From Halorubrum laminariae (GTDB lineage Archaea; Halobacteriota; Halobacteria; Halobacteriales; Haloferacaceae), in contig NZ_JANHDL010000003.1 of assembly GCF_024494655.1 (NCBI RefSeq), forward strand, positions 62,001 to 126,000: a stretch of DNA of 64,000 nt. Direction: 5' to 3'. The notes under the pieces were generated by a model. That model saw only the letters and a program-made list of their open reading frames with translations, had not been told where the DNA came from and made no database searches. Positions 35,435-44,400 of the stretch are shown one piece after another (positions within the stretch are counted from its first letter, which is position 1; each line of letters opens with the position of its first letter). The position numbers and the translations under genes are program-made.

Positions 35435-37720
35435 ATGGAGCTACAACGAAAGACGATCGCGAAGGTCATCGCGGCAGCGTTCATTCTCAATCTCGCCGTG
35501 ATGGGGGCGGGCGCGTGGTTCGCGTATCAGGAGGCACCGCCGATTCCAGAGCAGATTGCCGGGCCAGACGGGCAGACCGTCGTGACGGATGAAGCCATCA
35601 GAGACGGGAAAAAGACCTTCCAGCGGAACGGGCTGATGAACCACGGGTCGATCCTTGGGAACGGCGCGTATTACGGCGAGGATTACACCGCCGACGCGCT
35701 CGAACTGAAAACGCAGTTCATGCGGTCGTACTACGCTCAAGAGCGATACGATGACGGGTACGACGCGCTCCGGTCCGAAGAGCAGGCGGCGGTTGATGAC
35801 GTGGTCCGTACTGACCTAGACAGCGGATACGACGGCGGAACCGTCGAGTACTCGCCGGCGGAGTTGTACGCTCATCAGCAGGTCCGCGAGGAGTACGTGG
35901 AACGGTACCACGAGGGGAGCCATGACCGCGGTGTACCCGCCGGCATGATCGAGAGTGAGGACGACGCTCGGCAGTTCGCCGACTTCGCCATGTGGACGGC
36001 GTGGTTCTCCCATACCGACCGGCCGAACAGCGACCACTCGTACACGAACGAGTGGCCCTACGCGCCCGGTGCCGGCAACGACGCGACCGGCGCGGCCATG
36101 ACGTGGAGCGTCATCGCCATGATTCTGCTGGTCGGGGGTGCCGGATTCGGAATCTGGCTGTACAACTCGGTTCGGCTACCCGAGCCCTCCGCGGAGGATA
36201 TCTCGGTGCCGGAACCCGGTGAGGTAAGCGTCTTCCCCAGCCAGCGGTCCGCACTGCGGTTCGTTCCGGTCGCCGCCGGCCTGTTTCTCGCACAGGTCGT
36301 GCTTGGCGGACTGCTCGCTCACTTCTACATCGAGCGCGCCGGCTTCTTCGGCATCGAGGAGATCTTCGGCGTGCATATCCTCCAACTGCTCCCGTTCGCG
36401 ATCGCCAAGACGTGGCACATCGACTTGGGGATCCTCTGGATCGCCGCGACGTGGCTCGGCGCGGGACTGTTTTTGCCACCGCTTTTGACCGGCCACGAGC
36501 CGAGACACCAGTCCACGCTCGTCGACGGGCTGCTAGGCGCTATTGTCGTGGTGACGGTCGGCGGCCTCGGCGGCATCTGGATCGGTGCGAACGGGTACCT
36601 TGACGGTGCGCTGTGGTGGCTGCTTGGCAATGAGGGACTGGAGTACCTCGAAGTCGGGAAGATCTGGCAGGCCGGGTTGCTGGCCGGATTCGGACTCTGG
36701 GCTGTGCTCTCGATTCGGGGGCTCAAGCCGCTGCTCGACCGCGAACCGGTGTACGGCCTCGCGCACATGATACTCTACGCCGGCGGATCCATTGCGCTGC
36801 TTTTCACCGCCGGGTTCTTCTTCACGCCGACCACCAACATCGCGGTGACGGAGTTCTGGCGCTGGTGGGTCGTCCACATGTGGGTCGAGGGGGCGTTCGA
36901 GTTCTTCATCGTCGCCATCGTGGGACTGACGCTGGTCTCGATGAACCTGCTGCGCCGCCGGAGTGCGGAGAAGGCGGTGATGTTGCAGGCACTCTTGGTG
37001 ATGAGCACCGGCGTTATCGGCGTTTCCCACCACTACTGGTGGATCGGAATGCCCGACATGTGGCTGCCCATCGGGAGCGTCTTCTCGACGCTCGAACTCA
37101 TCCCGCTCGTGTTCATCCTCTACGAGGCGCTGGGGCAGTACCGAACGATGGCCGAAAGCGGGACCTTCCCGTACCGGCTGCCGTTCATGTTCATTGTCGC
37201 CAGCGGCGTGTGGAACTTCGTCGGCGCGGGCGTCCTCGGGTTCTTCATCAATCTCCCGCTCATCAACTACTACGAGCACGGGACCTACCTCACGGTCGGC
37301 CACGCCCACGCGGCGATGTTCGGCGCGTTCGGCTTCCTCGCGCTCGGCATGGTCACGTACATGTTGCAACTCTCCATCGAGCCGGACCGCTGGGACGGGT
37401 CGTGGCTGCGCGGAGCCTTCTGGTGTTGGAACCTCGGGCTCGCGCTGATGGTGTTCGTCTCCGTGCTCCCGGTCGGATTCTTACAGCTCGAGGCGGTGTT
37501 CACCGGTAGCTACGCCGCTGGCAGGAGCCTCGCCTTCTACGAGCAGCCGATCGTTCAGACGCTGTTCTGGGCCCGCCTGCCGGGGGATACGCTGATCATC
37601 CTCGGCACGGTGCTCTACGTCGGCGATCTCGTCCGCAAGCGATTCGTCCTCCGCCAGTCGGAAGACGATCCGACCATCGACGACATGGCCGTGGCGGAAG
37701 GGATTCTGAGCGACGACTGA
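35435..37720 (+). CDS. norB: Quinol-dependent nitric oxide reductase (qNor)
   Basis: The 761-residue membrane protein reduces two NO to N2O with electrons from quinol. It has the qNor N-terminal extension (residues 40-230: outer domain with FQRNGLMNHGSILGNGAYYG) and a haem-copper oxidase-like core of about 12-14 helices. Core motifs are WWVVHMWVEGAFEFF, VSHHYWWIGMPD and YLTVGHAHAAMFGAFGF, whose His and Glu residues bind haems and non-haem iron. Length matches single-subunit qNor. It is monocistronic with a NarO-type half site upstream. Confidence 0.95.
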   Translation: MELQRKTIAKVIAAAFILNLAVMGAGAWFAYQEAPPIPEQIAGPDGQTVVTDEAIRDGKKTFQRNGLMNHGSILGNGAYYGEDYTADALELKTQFMRSYYAQERYDDGYDALRSEEQAAVDDVVRTDLDSGYDGGTVEYSPAELYAHQQVREEYVERYHEGSHDRGVPAGMIESEDDARQFADFAMWTAWFSHTDRPNSDHSYTNEWPYAPGAGNDATGAAMTWSVIAMILLVGGAGFGIWLYNSVRLPEPSAEDISVPEPGEVSVFPSQRSALRFVPVAAGLFLAQVVLGGLLAHFYIERAGFFGIEEIFGVHILQLLPFAIAKTWHIDLGILWIAATWLGAGLFLPPLLTGHEPRHQSTLVDGLLGAIVVVTVGGLGGIWIGANGYLDGALWWLLGNEGLEYLEVGKIWQAGLLAGFGLWAVLSIRGLKPLLDREPVYGLAHMILYAGGSIALLFTAGFFFTPTTNIAVTEFWRWWVVHMWVEGAFEFFIVAIVGLTLVSMNLLRRRSAEKAVMLQALLVMSTGVIGVSHHYWWIGMPDMWLPIGSVFSTLELIPLVFILYEALGQYRTMAESGTFPYRLPFMFIVASGVWNFVGAGVLGFFINLPLINYYEHGTYLTVGHAHAAMFGAFGFLALGMVTYMLQLSIEPDRWDGSWLRGAFWCWNLGLALMVFVSVLPVGFLQLEAVFTGSYAAGRSLAFYEQPIVQTLFWARLPGDTLIILGTVLYVGDLVRKRFVLRQSEDDPTIDDMAVAEGILSDD

Positions 37721-37798
37721 GACGAGCGGCGAAGAAGTACCTCGGCCGAGAAATTCGTGCCGCCGTCACCGGATGTGACCTCGGTCTCCCGTCTTTCC

Positions 37799-38104
37799 TT
37801 ACTGAACGTGGACGCGCGTGACGTGGCCGCCACAGCCGCACTGTTGGACGTACGTGACCTCGATGTCGTCGCCGTAGACCGCGTCGAGATGCGAGAACAG
37901 GTACGTCACCGGGTGGCCGTGGTTCCCGTGCGTGACGAGGTTGACGTGGTTGCCCGGAACGGTCTTCTCGACTGCCGTCTCCGCCTGTTCGAGCACGAGT
38001 TCTTGGTCGTCCGCGTGGGCCGGTCGCTCCAGATTGGCCGACCAAGAGTTGTCGTGGCTGTGCTCTGTCACCGGTTCGATCGCGTCGTGAGAGGGTGCAG
38101 TCAC
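37799..38104 (-). CDS. Small CGCGGH-motif protein of the denitrification region
   Basis: The 101-residue protein ends in VQQCGCGGHVTRVHVQ. It also has a histidine-rich N-terminus and ETAVEKTVPGNHVNLVTHGN. The clustered Cys and His suggest metal binding (iron or copper), possibly as a carrier or sensor. The start GTG at 38104 is chosen; TTG at 38110 is possible. A perfect palindrome CGAACACGTTCG lies at 38143-38154, 39 bases upstream, so it is likely co-regulated with nor and nos. I do not recognise a characterised family. Confidence 0.65.
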   Translation of the reverse strand: MTAPSHDAIEPVTEHSHDNSWSANLERPAHADDQELVLEQAETAVEKTVPGNHVNLVTHGNHGHPVTYLFSHLDAVYGDDIEVTYVQQCGCGGHVTRVHVQ

Positions 38105-38142
38105 GTCCAATCATACTCTCGGTCGCGTGATACCCTCCCTGC

Positions 38143-38154
38143 CGAACACGTTCG
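38143..38154. promoter_or_regulatory. NarO-type palindrome
   Basis: CGAACACGTTCG, 39 bases before the start of the CGCGGH protein. It is a near-perfect fit to the CGAACA-TGTTCG element described for NarO of Haloferax volcanii. Confidence 0.6.
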
Positions 38155-38244
38155 CCCCATTCGTCGGTAGCGGCGATAGACCGAAAAGGATCACAGGCGA
38201 CAATACCTTCACAGAGACCGTGCCGGCGGCTATCGTCCGGCTCG

Positions 38245-39333
38245 TCAGTCGCCAGCGATGTCCGGCTGCTCCGCCTGCGCGTCCCAGCCGTCCGGAACGT
38301 GTGCACAGAGCGGGTCACTCGCCAGCGGGTCGCCCGTCGCAGCGTAGGCGCGGGATCGGCTGCCGCCGCAGACGTTCCGGTACCGACAGACGCCGCACTT
38401 ACCGGAAAGTTCGCTTCGGTCCCGCAGAGACTGAAACAGGTCGGCGGTGCGATACACGTCGACAACGTCGTCCCTCCGGACATCGCCTGCGGCCTTCGGG
38501 AGGAATCCCGAGGGATAGATGACACCGGTATGGCTGACGAAGGCGAACCCGTCGCCGGCGACGATGCCCGCGCGCCGCGTCGGACCCTGCGACCCGTCGT
38601 CCGACGACCGGTCGCGTCGTTCGATTCCTACCCGTCGGTAGTGAGGTGCCTCGGTGGTCTTGATTCCGAACGGGACCTCGGCGCGGATGTCGTGGAGCCA
38701 TGACATGACGCTCTCTGCCCGCCGCGGTGAGACGGGGTCTAGGATCTGCCCGCGGCCGACGGGGACGAGGAAGAAGACGCTCCAGAGCACCGCGCCGAGC
38801 TCCTCGACTAGGTCGGCGATCGCCGGCAGCTCCTCGACCGTCTGCGCGCAGACCGTCGTGTTGATCTGGAGCGGAAGTCCCGCCGCGGTCGTCGCGCGGG
38901 CCGCGCGGAGCGTCTCCTCGAAGCTCCCGGTCTCGCCCCGGAAGGCGTCGTGTGCGTCGGCCGTCGCTCCGTCGAGGCTCACCGCCATGCGACAGAGTCC
39001 CGCCGCGGCCAGTTCCTCGATGCTGTCGCCGGTCAGTGATCGCGTCCCGCTCGGCGTCAGCGTCATCGTGAGTCCGATGTCGGTCCCGTACTCGACGAGT
39101 TCGACGAGGTCCGGTCGCCGCATCGGGTCCCCGCCGGAGAGCACGACGAGCTGGCCCTCCGTAAACGCCCTCACGTCGTCGAGTATTTCTTTCCCCTCGG
39201 CCGTCGAGAGCTCGTCGGGATGTCGCTCCGGGCGGGCGTCCGCGCGGCAGTGCCGACAGGCGAGCCCGCAGGCCTGTGTGACCTCCCAGACGAGAACCAG
39301 CGGCCGTCGAGCCGTGTCGAGGTCGTCCAACAT
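38245..39333 (-). CDS. Radical SAM/SPASM protein (NirJ/Ahb-like)
   Basis: The 362-residue protein has the radical SAM cluster CGLACRHC at about residue 20, the GGDPMRR SAM-binding block, and a C-terminal SPASM domain with CGVCRYRNVCGG and DPLC for auxiliary Fe-S clusters. Relatives include AhbC/AhbD/NirJ, which modify haem side chains, and the TIGR04053 group. The ATG at 39333 is chosen because MLDDLDTARRP starts the conserved part and a NarO-type site lies 45 bases upstream. No nirS or haem d1 genes are in view, so substrate is open: alternative haem synthesis or a modified peptide. Confidence 0.75.
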   Translation of the reverse strand: MLDDLDTARRPLVLVWEVTQACGLACRHCRADARPERHPDELSTAEGKEILDDVRAFTEGQLVVLSGGDPMRRPDLVELVEYGTDIGLTMTLTPSGTRSLTGDSIEELAAAGLCRMAVSLDGATADAHDAFRGETGSFEETLRAARATTAAGLPLQINTTVCAQTVEELPAIADLVEELGAVLWSVFFLVPVGRGQILDPVSPRRAESVMSWLHDIRAEVPFGIKTTEAPHYRRVGIERRDRSSDDGSQGPTRRAGIVAGDGFAFVSHTGVIYPSGFLPKAAGDVRRDDVVDVYRTADLFQSLRDRSELSGKCGVCRYRNVCGGSRSRAYAATGDPLASDPLCAHVPDGWDAQAEQPDIAGD

Positions 39334-39377
39334 GGATCGTGTTCGGGGTACGGACTCGATCCGTTTGGGGACATACC

Positions 39378-39389
39378 CGAACGTGTTCC
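39378..39389. promoter_or_regulatory. NarO-type palindrome
   Basis: CGAACGTGTTCC, 45 bases before the ATG of the radical SAM gene. One mismatch in the right half. Confidence 0.55.
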
Positions 39390-39488
39390 TCAAGGAGGGG
39401 CGAATCCCCCACCAAGACGGAGCGAGGGCTCACCAAGACGGCCGGAGTTCTCTCCGGGACAATCGACTCTCGCACCCACCGCGGAGGA

Positions 39489-39863
39489 TCACGGAATCGA
39501 CGTCTCCTCCGAGGCCGCGTCGCTCGCGCCCGCCGCGTCCCCGTCGTCCACCTCGTCGCGCCAGATCGCCGTGACCACGGCGTCGGTCTCGTCGATATCG
39601 TCGATATCGTCGGTCTCGATCCCGACGTGCGCGAATCCCCGATCGTCGAGTCGCGGGAAAAGGAACTGCGGGATCCGGTCGTTGTACTGGAGTAAAACGT
39701 CCACCTCGGAGAGCGCCTCGACTCGTTCGAGGGTTTCCCGGAGCGGTTCGGGCGGTCCCAGTTCGCGGACGTCGAGATGTGTGATCTCCCCGTCGGTCGG
39801 CGCGTCCGTCTGCTCGGCCACCGCCCGTTCGATCGCCGTCGAGTCGACGGTTTCGAGTTCCAT
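39489..39863 (-). CDS. DUF2249-like protein
   Basis: The 124-residue protein has a DUF2249-type core: THLDVRELGPPEPLRETLER, then VDVLLQYNDRIPQFLFPRL. It ends in an acidic, Ala/Ser-rich tail. DUF2249 proteins resemble TusA-like sulfur carrier or haem-binding folds. Their biochemical role in denitrification clusters is not established. The ATG at 39863 has a palindrome CGAACATGTTCC 39 bases upstream. It is likely transcribed alone or with the radical SAM gene downstream. Confidence 0.65.
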   Translation of the reverse strand: MELETVDSTAIERAVAEQTDAPTDGEITHLDVRELGPPEPLRETLERVEALSEVDVLLQYNDRIPQFLFPRLDDRGFAHVGIETDDIDDIDETDAVVTAIWRDEVDDGDAAGASDAASEETSIP

Positions 39864-39901
39864 GTGTAACGGGACGCGTCCCGGCCTTGGGTCGCTTGGG
39901 G

Positions 39902-39913
39902 CGAACATGTTCC
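39902..39913. promoter_or_regulatory. NarO-type palindrome
   Basis: CGAACATGTTCC, 39 bases before the DUF2249-like gene and 22 bases from the tandem array at 39935. Confidence 0.55.
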
Positions 39914-39934
39914 GGCTGCTCGCCCCCAATCGGC

Positions 39935-40014
39935 GGACGTGTTCGGAGACGGCTTGGGATGGGGGACGTGTTCGGAGACGGCTTGGGATGAGGGACGTGT
40001 TCGGAGACGGCGTG
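39935..40014. repeat. Three tandem 29-base repeats carrying TGTTCG
   Basis: Units begin at 39935, 39964 and 39993 with GGACGTGTTCGGAGACGGCT and differ by one or two bases; the third is partial. Each contains CGTGTTCGG, a half or weak full NarO-type site. The array lies between two divergent genes. Bases 40015-40261 hold no gene. Confidence 0.75.
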
Positions 40015-40261
40015 CCGCGAGTCGAGAACGAAACGGCCGGTACGGCACCACACCTCGCGCCTCCCCAGCCTCGTCGGGCACGTCCCGCGAGCTCCCTCCG
40101 GTCGCCCTCGGCGCGCCCGACTCCCTCGCGTTCGGGTTCGCGCCCTAGCGGGCGCTCACCGGAACGCGCCACCGCGACCCCCGTCCGGGAGAACCGTCGA
40201 TATCGCCTTGGGAAGGCGCAAGCGTGGTCCGAGGACGACGATACGGCCGCGGAGCCGAAGG

Positions 40262-40325
40262 CGGCTGGGAACTTAGGAAAGCCGGGAACCCAAGACGGCT
40301 GTGAACCTAGGACAGCTGGGAGCCG
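40262..40325. repeat. Degenerate short tandem repeats
   Basis: Imperfect 16-18-base units of the form GGCTGGGAACTTAGGAAA, GCCGGGAACCCAAGAC, GGCTGTGAACCTAGGACA lie 35-100 bases before the HTH_10 gene. They may be a regulatory spacer or slippage product. Confidence 0.5.
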
Positions 40326-40358
40326 AAGGTACTTGCACGACGGAACCGAAGCGACCCC

Positions 40359-41048
40359 ATGGCACAGGCACGTCTCCGCGTGGACATCCCGGACGGCCCG
40401 TGGGTCGGCGATGTCTCACGCGAGTTCTCGGACGCGCGGTTCCAGGTGCTGACCGCGACGCCCGACGACGGGGCCGGCTTCGCGCTGGTCCGAATCACGG
40501 CCGACGACGTGGACCCGATCCTCGACGCGATCGAGGACCACGACACGATCACGGACGTCTCGGTGATGGCCGAAGATAACGGCGTGGTGACGGTGCAAGT
40601 CGAGGCGCTCGTCCCGCTGTTACAGATGGTCGCGCGGCGGGCGGGCGTCCCCATCGAGATGCCTGTCGAGATCCGAGAGGGCGTCGCCCGCGTCGATGTC
40701 ACTGGTCCTCACGAGCGCGTGGCAACGTTCGGCGACGCCCTGCGCGACGTTGGGGCCGACTTCGAGGTCGACTACGTCCAACAGCGCGTGAACCCCGGCG
40801 GGTCGCTCACAGAGCGCCAGCGCGAGGTTCTCTTCGAAGCCGTCGACCACGGTTACTACGACGTACCCCGCGAGGCCACGCTCACCGAGGTTGCCGAACA
40901 CGTCGGTATCGCCAAATCGACCTGCAGCGAGGTGCTCCAGCGCGTCGAGCGCACCGTCGTCAGAGAGTTCGTCGACGACCTCCCGCGCCGGCCGATCGAT
41001 TTCGAGGCGGTCGACGACGGCGCTGAGGGCGTCGACCGCGTCCAGTGA
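40359..41048 (+). CDS. HTH_10 (bacterio-opsin activator-type) regulator
   Basis: The 229-residue protein has a C-terminal HTH_10 domain: LTERQREVLFEAVDHGYYDV, then ATLTEVAEHVGIAKSTCSEV. The N-terminal 150 residues look like a ligand- or redox-sensing domain (DDGAGFALVRITADDVDPIL). NarO and DmsR of haloarchaea belong to this HTH class. However, this protein lacks an N-terminal cysteine cluster, so it may not be NarO itself. It stands alone between the DUF2249 gene and the nos genes, which makes a role in denitrification control likely. Confidence 0.75.
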   Translation: MAQARLRVDIPDGPWVGDVSREFSDARFQVLTATPDDGAGFALVRITADDVDPILDAIEDHDTITDVSVMAEDNGVVTVQVEALVPLLQMVARRAGVPIEMPVEIREGVARVDVTGPHERVATFGDALRDVGADFEVDYVQQRVNPGGSLTERQREVLFEAVDHGYYDVPREATLTEVAEHVGIAKSTCSEVLQRVERTVVREFVDDLPRRPIDFEAVDDGAEGVDRVQ

Positions 41049-41090
41049 CGCGACCCGCGCCGACCGAGTCGAGCGAAAAAGACGGGATCG

Positions 41091-42110
41091 TCAGAGTCGG
41101 CGACGGCGGACGAGCTGCGACGCGGCCGCGACTGGAACGGCACACCACGCGACGAGCGCGGTCGCGAGCAAACCCGTCGAGAGCCCGCTGCCAGCTAACA
41201 GGGCGGTGAACCCTCCGCCACTCGTGGTCCCGAGCCCGCTCAACACGAGCACGCGGAACGCGCTCACCGGATTCGAGAGGACGAAGGCCGTGAGCGCGGC
41301 GTTCGGCAGCTCGAAGGCGGCGACGAGCCCGAGCGCGAGCAGGTCGTGGACCAACACGAACCAGACCCACACGAGAAGCGCAGCGCCCAGCGCGTGGGTC
41401 TTCTCGCGGGCGACCGTCGACAAAAGCAGCGCGACCGCGAGGAACGCGGCCCCCGCGGCGACCGCGCCGAGGAGGAACCCGAGGAACGCCGACCACTGAC
41501 CGATCCCGTACTCGCGGACGATCAGGACGCCGCTGAATCCGAATCCGAGGACCGTCGCTCCCGCGAGCACCGCCAGCCGCCCGAGGTACGTCCCGACGAC
41601 GACCTCGCTCCGACGCACGGGCAGCGAGAACACGACCGCGAGCCACCCCTCGTCCTCGCGGCCGACGACGGCGTCGTAGCCGAGCGCGAGCGCCGCGAGC
41701 GGGACGAGGTAGGCGGCGAGGCTCGTCAGCGACGCGATGACGCGTTCCGCGCCCTCGGGGCCGACCGCGGAGCCGCTGAAGGTCATGATCATCGCGCCGA
41801 AGATGACGAACAGCCCGGTCAGCGCGAGCGCCCAGCGGCTCCGGACCGCGAGCCGGTACTCTGTGGCGGCGACAGTCAGAATCCGTCGGAGCGCACCGCG
41901 GGGATCTGCGGCGTGCGCGGTTGTCGTCGCCGTCTCCGATTCCGACGGATCGACCGATTCCACCGTCTTGACCGACTCCGCGACCGTCGCGCGGGCGTGC
42001 CCGCCGTCGAGGCGCGTGTCCGTCTCTGCGGGGGCAGACTTCCGATCCTCCGGATTTCGGTCGTCCGGGCCCCGTCCGTCCGACACCCGCTCGTCGGCGG
42101 GGTCCGTCAT
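41091..42110 (-). CDS. nosY: Nitrous-oxide reductase maturation permease NosY
   Basis: The 339-residue protein has an acidic N-terminal 70-residue extension and about six membrane helices (VRSRWALALTGLFVIFG, then four or more). It is the ABC-2-type permease partner of NosF. NosDFY delivers or processes the sulfur or copper needed for the CuZ site of NosZ. Its ATG overlaps the NosF stop (ATGA). It is the last gene of the nos operon visible; nosL is not found in the window. Confidence 0.9.
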   Translation of the reverse strand: MTDPADERVSDGRGPDDRNPEDRKSAPAETDTRLDGGHARATVAESVKTVESVDPSESETATTTAHAADPRGALRRILTVAATEYRLAVRSRWALALTGLFVIFGAMIMTFSGSAVGPEGAERVIASLTSLAAYLVPLAALALGYDAVVGREDEGWLAVVFSLPVRRSEVVVGTYLGRLAVLAGATVLGFGFSGVLIVREYGIGQWSAFLGFLLGAVAAGAAFLAVALLLSTVAREKTHALGAALLVWVWFVLVHDLLALGLVAAFELPNAALTAFVLSNPVSAFRVLVLSGLGTTSGGGFTALLAGSGLSTGLLATALVAWCAVPVAAASQLVRRRRL

Positions 42111-42877
42111 GGAGCCACCTCCGACGCCTCGTCGGGGGCGTCCGTCACGGCCTCGCGGAACGCGGCGCGGAGTCCGTCTTCGCTGGCGGGCGCGTCCGGA
42201 TCGGCCGCGGCGTCGGCCGCCAGCTCCTCGACGGGGCCGGCCGCGCGGACCCGTCCCTCGTGGAGCACCGCCGCGCGGTCACAGAGCCGGTCAACCTCGG
42301 GGAGGACGTGCGAGCAGAACACGACGGTCGCGTCCGTTGTCGCCGTGATCTCCTCGACGATGGCGTGGAACTCGTCGACGCCCCGGGGGTCGAGTCCCGC
42401 GGTCGGCTCGTCCAATATCAGCACGTCGGGGTCGGGGAGAAGCACCGTCGCCAGCCCGAGCCGTCGACACATCCCGTTCGAGTAGCCCGAGACGCGGCGG
42501 TCAGCCTCTGCCGGAGTCAGCCCGACGCGGTCGATCGCGCGGGAGACGCGGCCGTCAGAGGGGAGCCCGCGCATCCGCGAGTGGAAGCCGAGCACCTCGC
42601 GGCCGGTGAGCCCGTCGGGGAAGCCGACGTGTTCGGGGAGGTAACCGACGCGCTCGCGGATCCAACGACCGTCCGTAGTCACGTCCGTGCCGCCGACCGC
42701 GACCGTGCCGGCGTCCGGCCGGTCGTGGCCGACGAGGATACGGAACAGCGTCGACTTGCCGGCACCGTTGGTGCCGACGACACCGAACGTCGACCCGCTC
42801 GGAACCGAAAGCGAGAGCCCGTCGAGGGCGGTCACGTCCCCGTACGCCTTGTGAACGTCAGTGGCGTCGATTCTCAT
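42107..42877 (-). CDS. nosF: Nitrous-oxide reductase maturation ATPase NosF
   Basis: The 256-residue ABC ATPase has Walker A VVGTNGAGKSTLFRIL, signature SGYSNGMCRRLGLA and Walker B DVLILDEPTAGLDP, with the switch histidine in FCSHVLPEVDRLC. The ATG at 42877 overlaps the NosD stop (ATGA). It powers NosY and NosD in copper-site assembly. Confidence 0.92.
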   Translation of the reverse strand: MRIDATDVHKAYGDVTALDGLSLSVPSGSTFGVVGTNGAGKSTLFRILVGHDRPDAGTVAVGGTDVTTDGRWIRERVGYLPEHVGFPDGLTGREVLGFHSRMRGLPSDGRVSRAIDRVGLTPAEADRRVSGYSNGMCRRLGLATVLLPDPDVLILDEPTAGLDPRGVDEFHAIVEEITATTDATVVFCSHVLPEVDRLCDRAAVLHEGRVRAAGPVEELAADAAADPDAPASEDGLRAAFREAVTDAPDEASEVAP

Positions 42878-44400
42878 TGGTGTCCCTCCGCGTCCGCGGA
42901 TCGATTCCCGCCGCGGTCGGGGCCGTCGTTCGGCGCGTAGACGCGCCAGTCGTGGTTCGGCTCGGTCAGGGGGCGGCGGTCGACGACGCCAGACGACTCG
43001 ATCACCGGAAACGAGCTCTCGGCGAGCCGAACCGCCTCGAACGCCGGGCTGTCGGCGAAGACGGCCGCCTGCGGATGGTCGTCCACGAGGGTCTCGACGA
43101 GCCCGATCGGGCGGTGACGGATCTCGCTCACGCCGTCCCCGTCGCGGTCGGCGACGCGCGCGCCGGACCAGTAGTTGCCGCGGTCGGTGCCGTTCCACTC
43201 GGCGAGCGAGTTGCGGGCGGTCCGCGCGGCGCGGTCGTTGGCGACGAAGCTGTTGCCGGCCACGACCGCGTTGTTGCTCTCGGCGGCGCTGTGGACACCA
43301 ACCCCGTTTCGGTACAGCAGGTTGTCGACGACGCGGTTGTCCTGCGCGTTGTACAGGTACAGGCCGTGCCGGTTCGCGACGAGGTGATTGCCGGCGATCG
43401 TCGACTCCTCGATGTCTTTCGCCATGATCCCGTGGCCGCTCGTGCCCCCGTTGCGTAGGGCGGTGTTGTTGCGGACCGTCAGCCCCTCGCTCACCATCAG
43501 CGCGTAGCCGACGCCGTTGTCGACGGCGACGTTGTCGACGAGCCGGTTGTCGTCGGAATACATGTAGTGGACGCCGTACCGCGCGTTCCGGATCGTGTTG
43601 TTCGCAGCGAGCACGTCGGTCGCCCACTGGAAGTAGATCCCGTCGCGGACGTGCGAAATCTCGCTGTCGCGGACGACGGTGCCGGTCGTCTCGTAGAGGT
43701 GGATCCCGTTGCCGCGGTCGGTCACGGGGTAGACCTCCTCGCGGCCGTCGATCCGCACGTCCTCGACGACAGCCTCGTCGACTCCGTCGATCCAGATCCC
43801 GTACGCGATGCCCGTGATTCTGACCGACTCGATCCGGGCGGCGTCGCCCGCGACGAACACGCCGGCGTCCTCGGTGCCGAGGTCGCTCCCGGACCCCCGG
43901 ATCCAGACCCCGGAGACCGTGACGTTCTCGCCGCTCACGGTCAGCACGCGTCCCTCGCCGCCGCCGTCGATCACGGCTCCGTCCGCGGCCGCGACGAGGC
44001 GGATCCCGTCGACGCTGGCGTTGACGCGCTCGTCGAACCGGCCGTCGAGGACGACCGTGTCGCCGGGATCGGCGGCGTCGACCGCGGCCTGCGCCGACGC
44101 GAACTTCTCGCCGTCGACGGTCGCGGTGCCGTCGCGGTCGGGTGCGGTCACGCCGGTCGCCGCGTGTCCGGTCGACACGTTGGGGGCGATCCCCTCGTCG
44201 TCGCCGGTCTCGTTGGCGACGCTCTCGGCACCCGATCCGCTCGGGGTCACGTCTCCGTTCGCGTCCGCGACCCCGCCCACGTCCGCGACCCCGCCCGCGT
44301 CCGCGACTCCGGCTCCGGCGACGACCGGCAGGGCGACCGCGAGAACGACGGCGACGCAGGCGGCGGTGAGGAAGGCGGGTTCGACGCGACTACCCGTCAT
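42874..44400 (-). CDS. nosD: Copper-site maturation protein NosD
   Basis: The 508-residue protein has an N-terminal hydrophobic signal, then a Gly/Ala/Asp-rich linker, then right-handed beta-helix (CASH) repeats such as NAQDNRVVDNLLYRNGVGVH and YMYSDDNRLVDNVAVDNGVG. NosD is the extracytoplasmic member of the NosDFY complex. It overlaps its neighbours by 4 and 11 bases. The low-complexity stretch ADAGGVADVGGVADANG at residues 35-52 is unusual. Confidence 0.9.
   Translation of the reverse strand: MTGSRVEPAFLTAACVAVVLAVALPVVAGAGVADAGGVADVGGVADANGDVTPSGSGAESVANETGDDEGIAPNVSTGHAATGVTAPDRDGTATVDGEKFASAQAAVDAADPGDTVVLDGRFDERVNASVDGIRLVAAADGAVIDGGGEGRVLTVSGENVTVSGVWIRGSGSDLGTEDAGVFVAGDAARIESVRITGIAYGIWIDGVDEAVVEDVRIDGREEVYPVTDRGNGIHLYETTGTVVRDSEISHVRDGIYFQWATDVLAANNTIRNARYGVHYMYSDDNRLVDNVAVDNGVGYALMVSEGLTVRNNTALRNGGTSGHGIMAKDIEESTIAGNHLVANRHGLYLYNAQDNRVVDNLLYRNGVGVHSAAESNNAVVAGNSFVANDRAARTARNSLAEWNGTDRGNYWSGARVADRDGDGVSEIRHRPIGLVETLVDDHPQAAVFADSPAFEAVRLAESSFPVIESSGVVDRRPLTEPNHDWRVYAPNDGPDRGGNRSADAEGHQ

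Noticed and set aside
38399..40081. 560-codon minus-strand frame across the radical SAM and DUF2249 genes
   Set aside because: It is out of frame with both real genes, Arg-rich, and runs through the tandem NarO-like repeats.
40359..41048. Naming the HTH_10 protein NarO
   Set aside because: It lacks the N-terminal cysteine cluster expected for NarO, so only the HTH class is supported.
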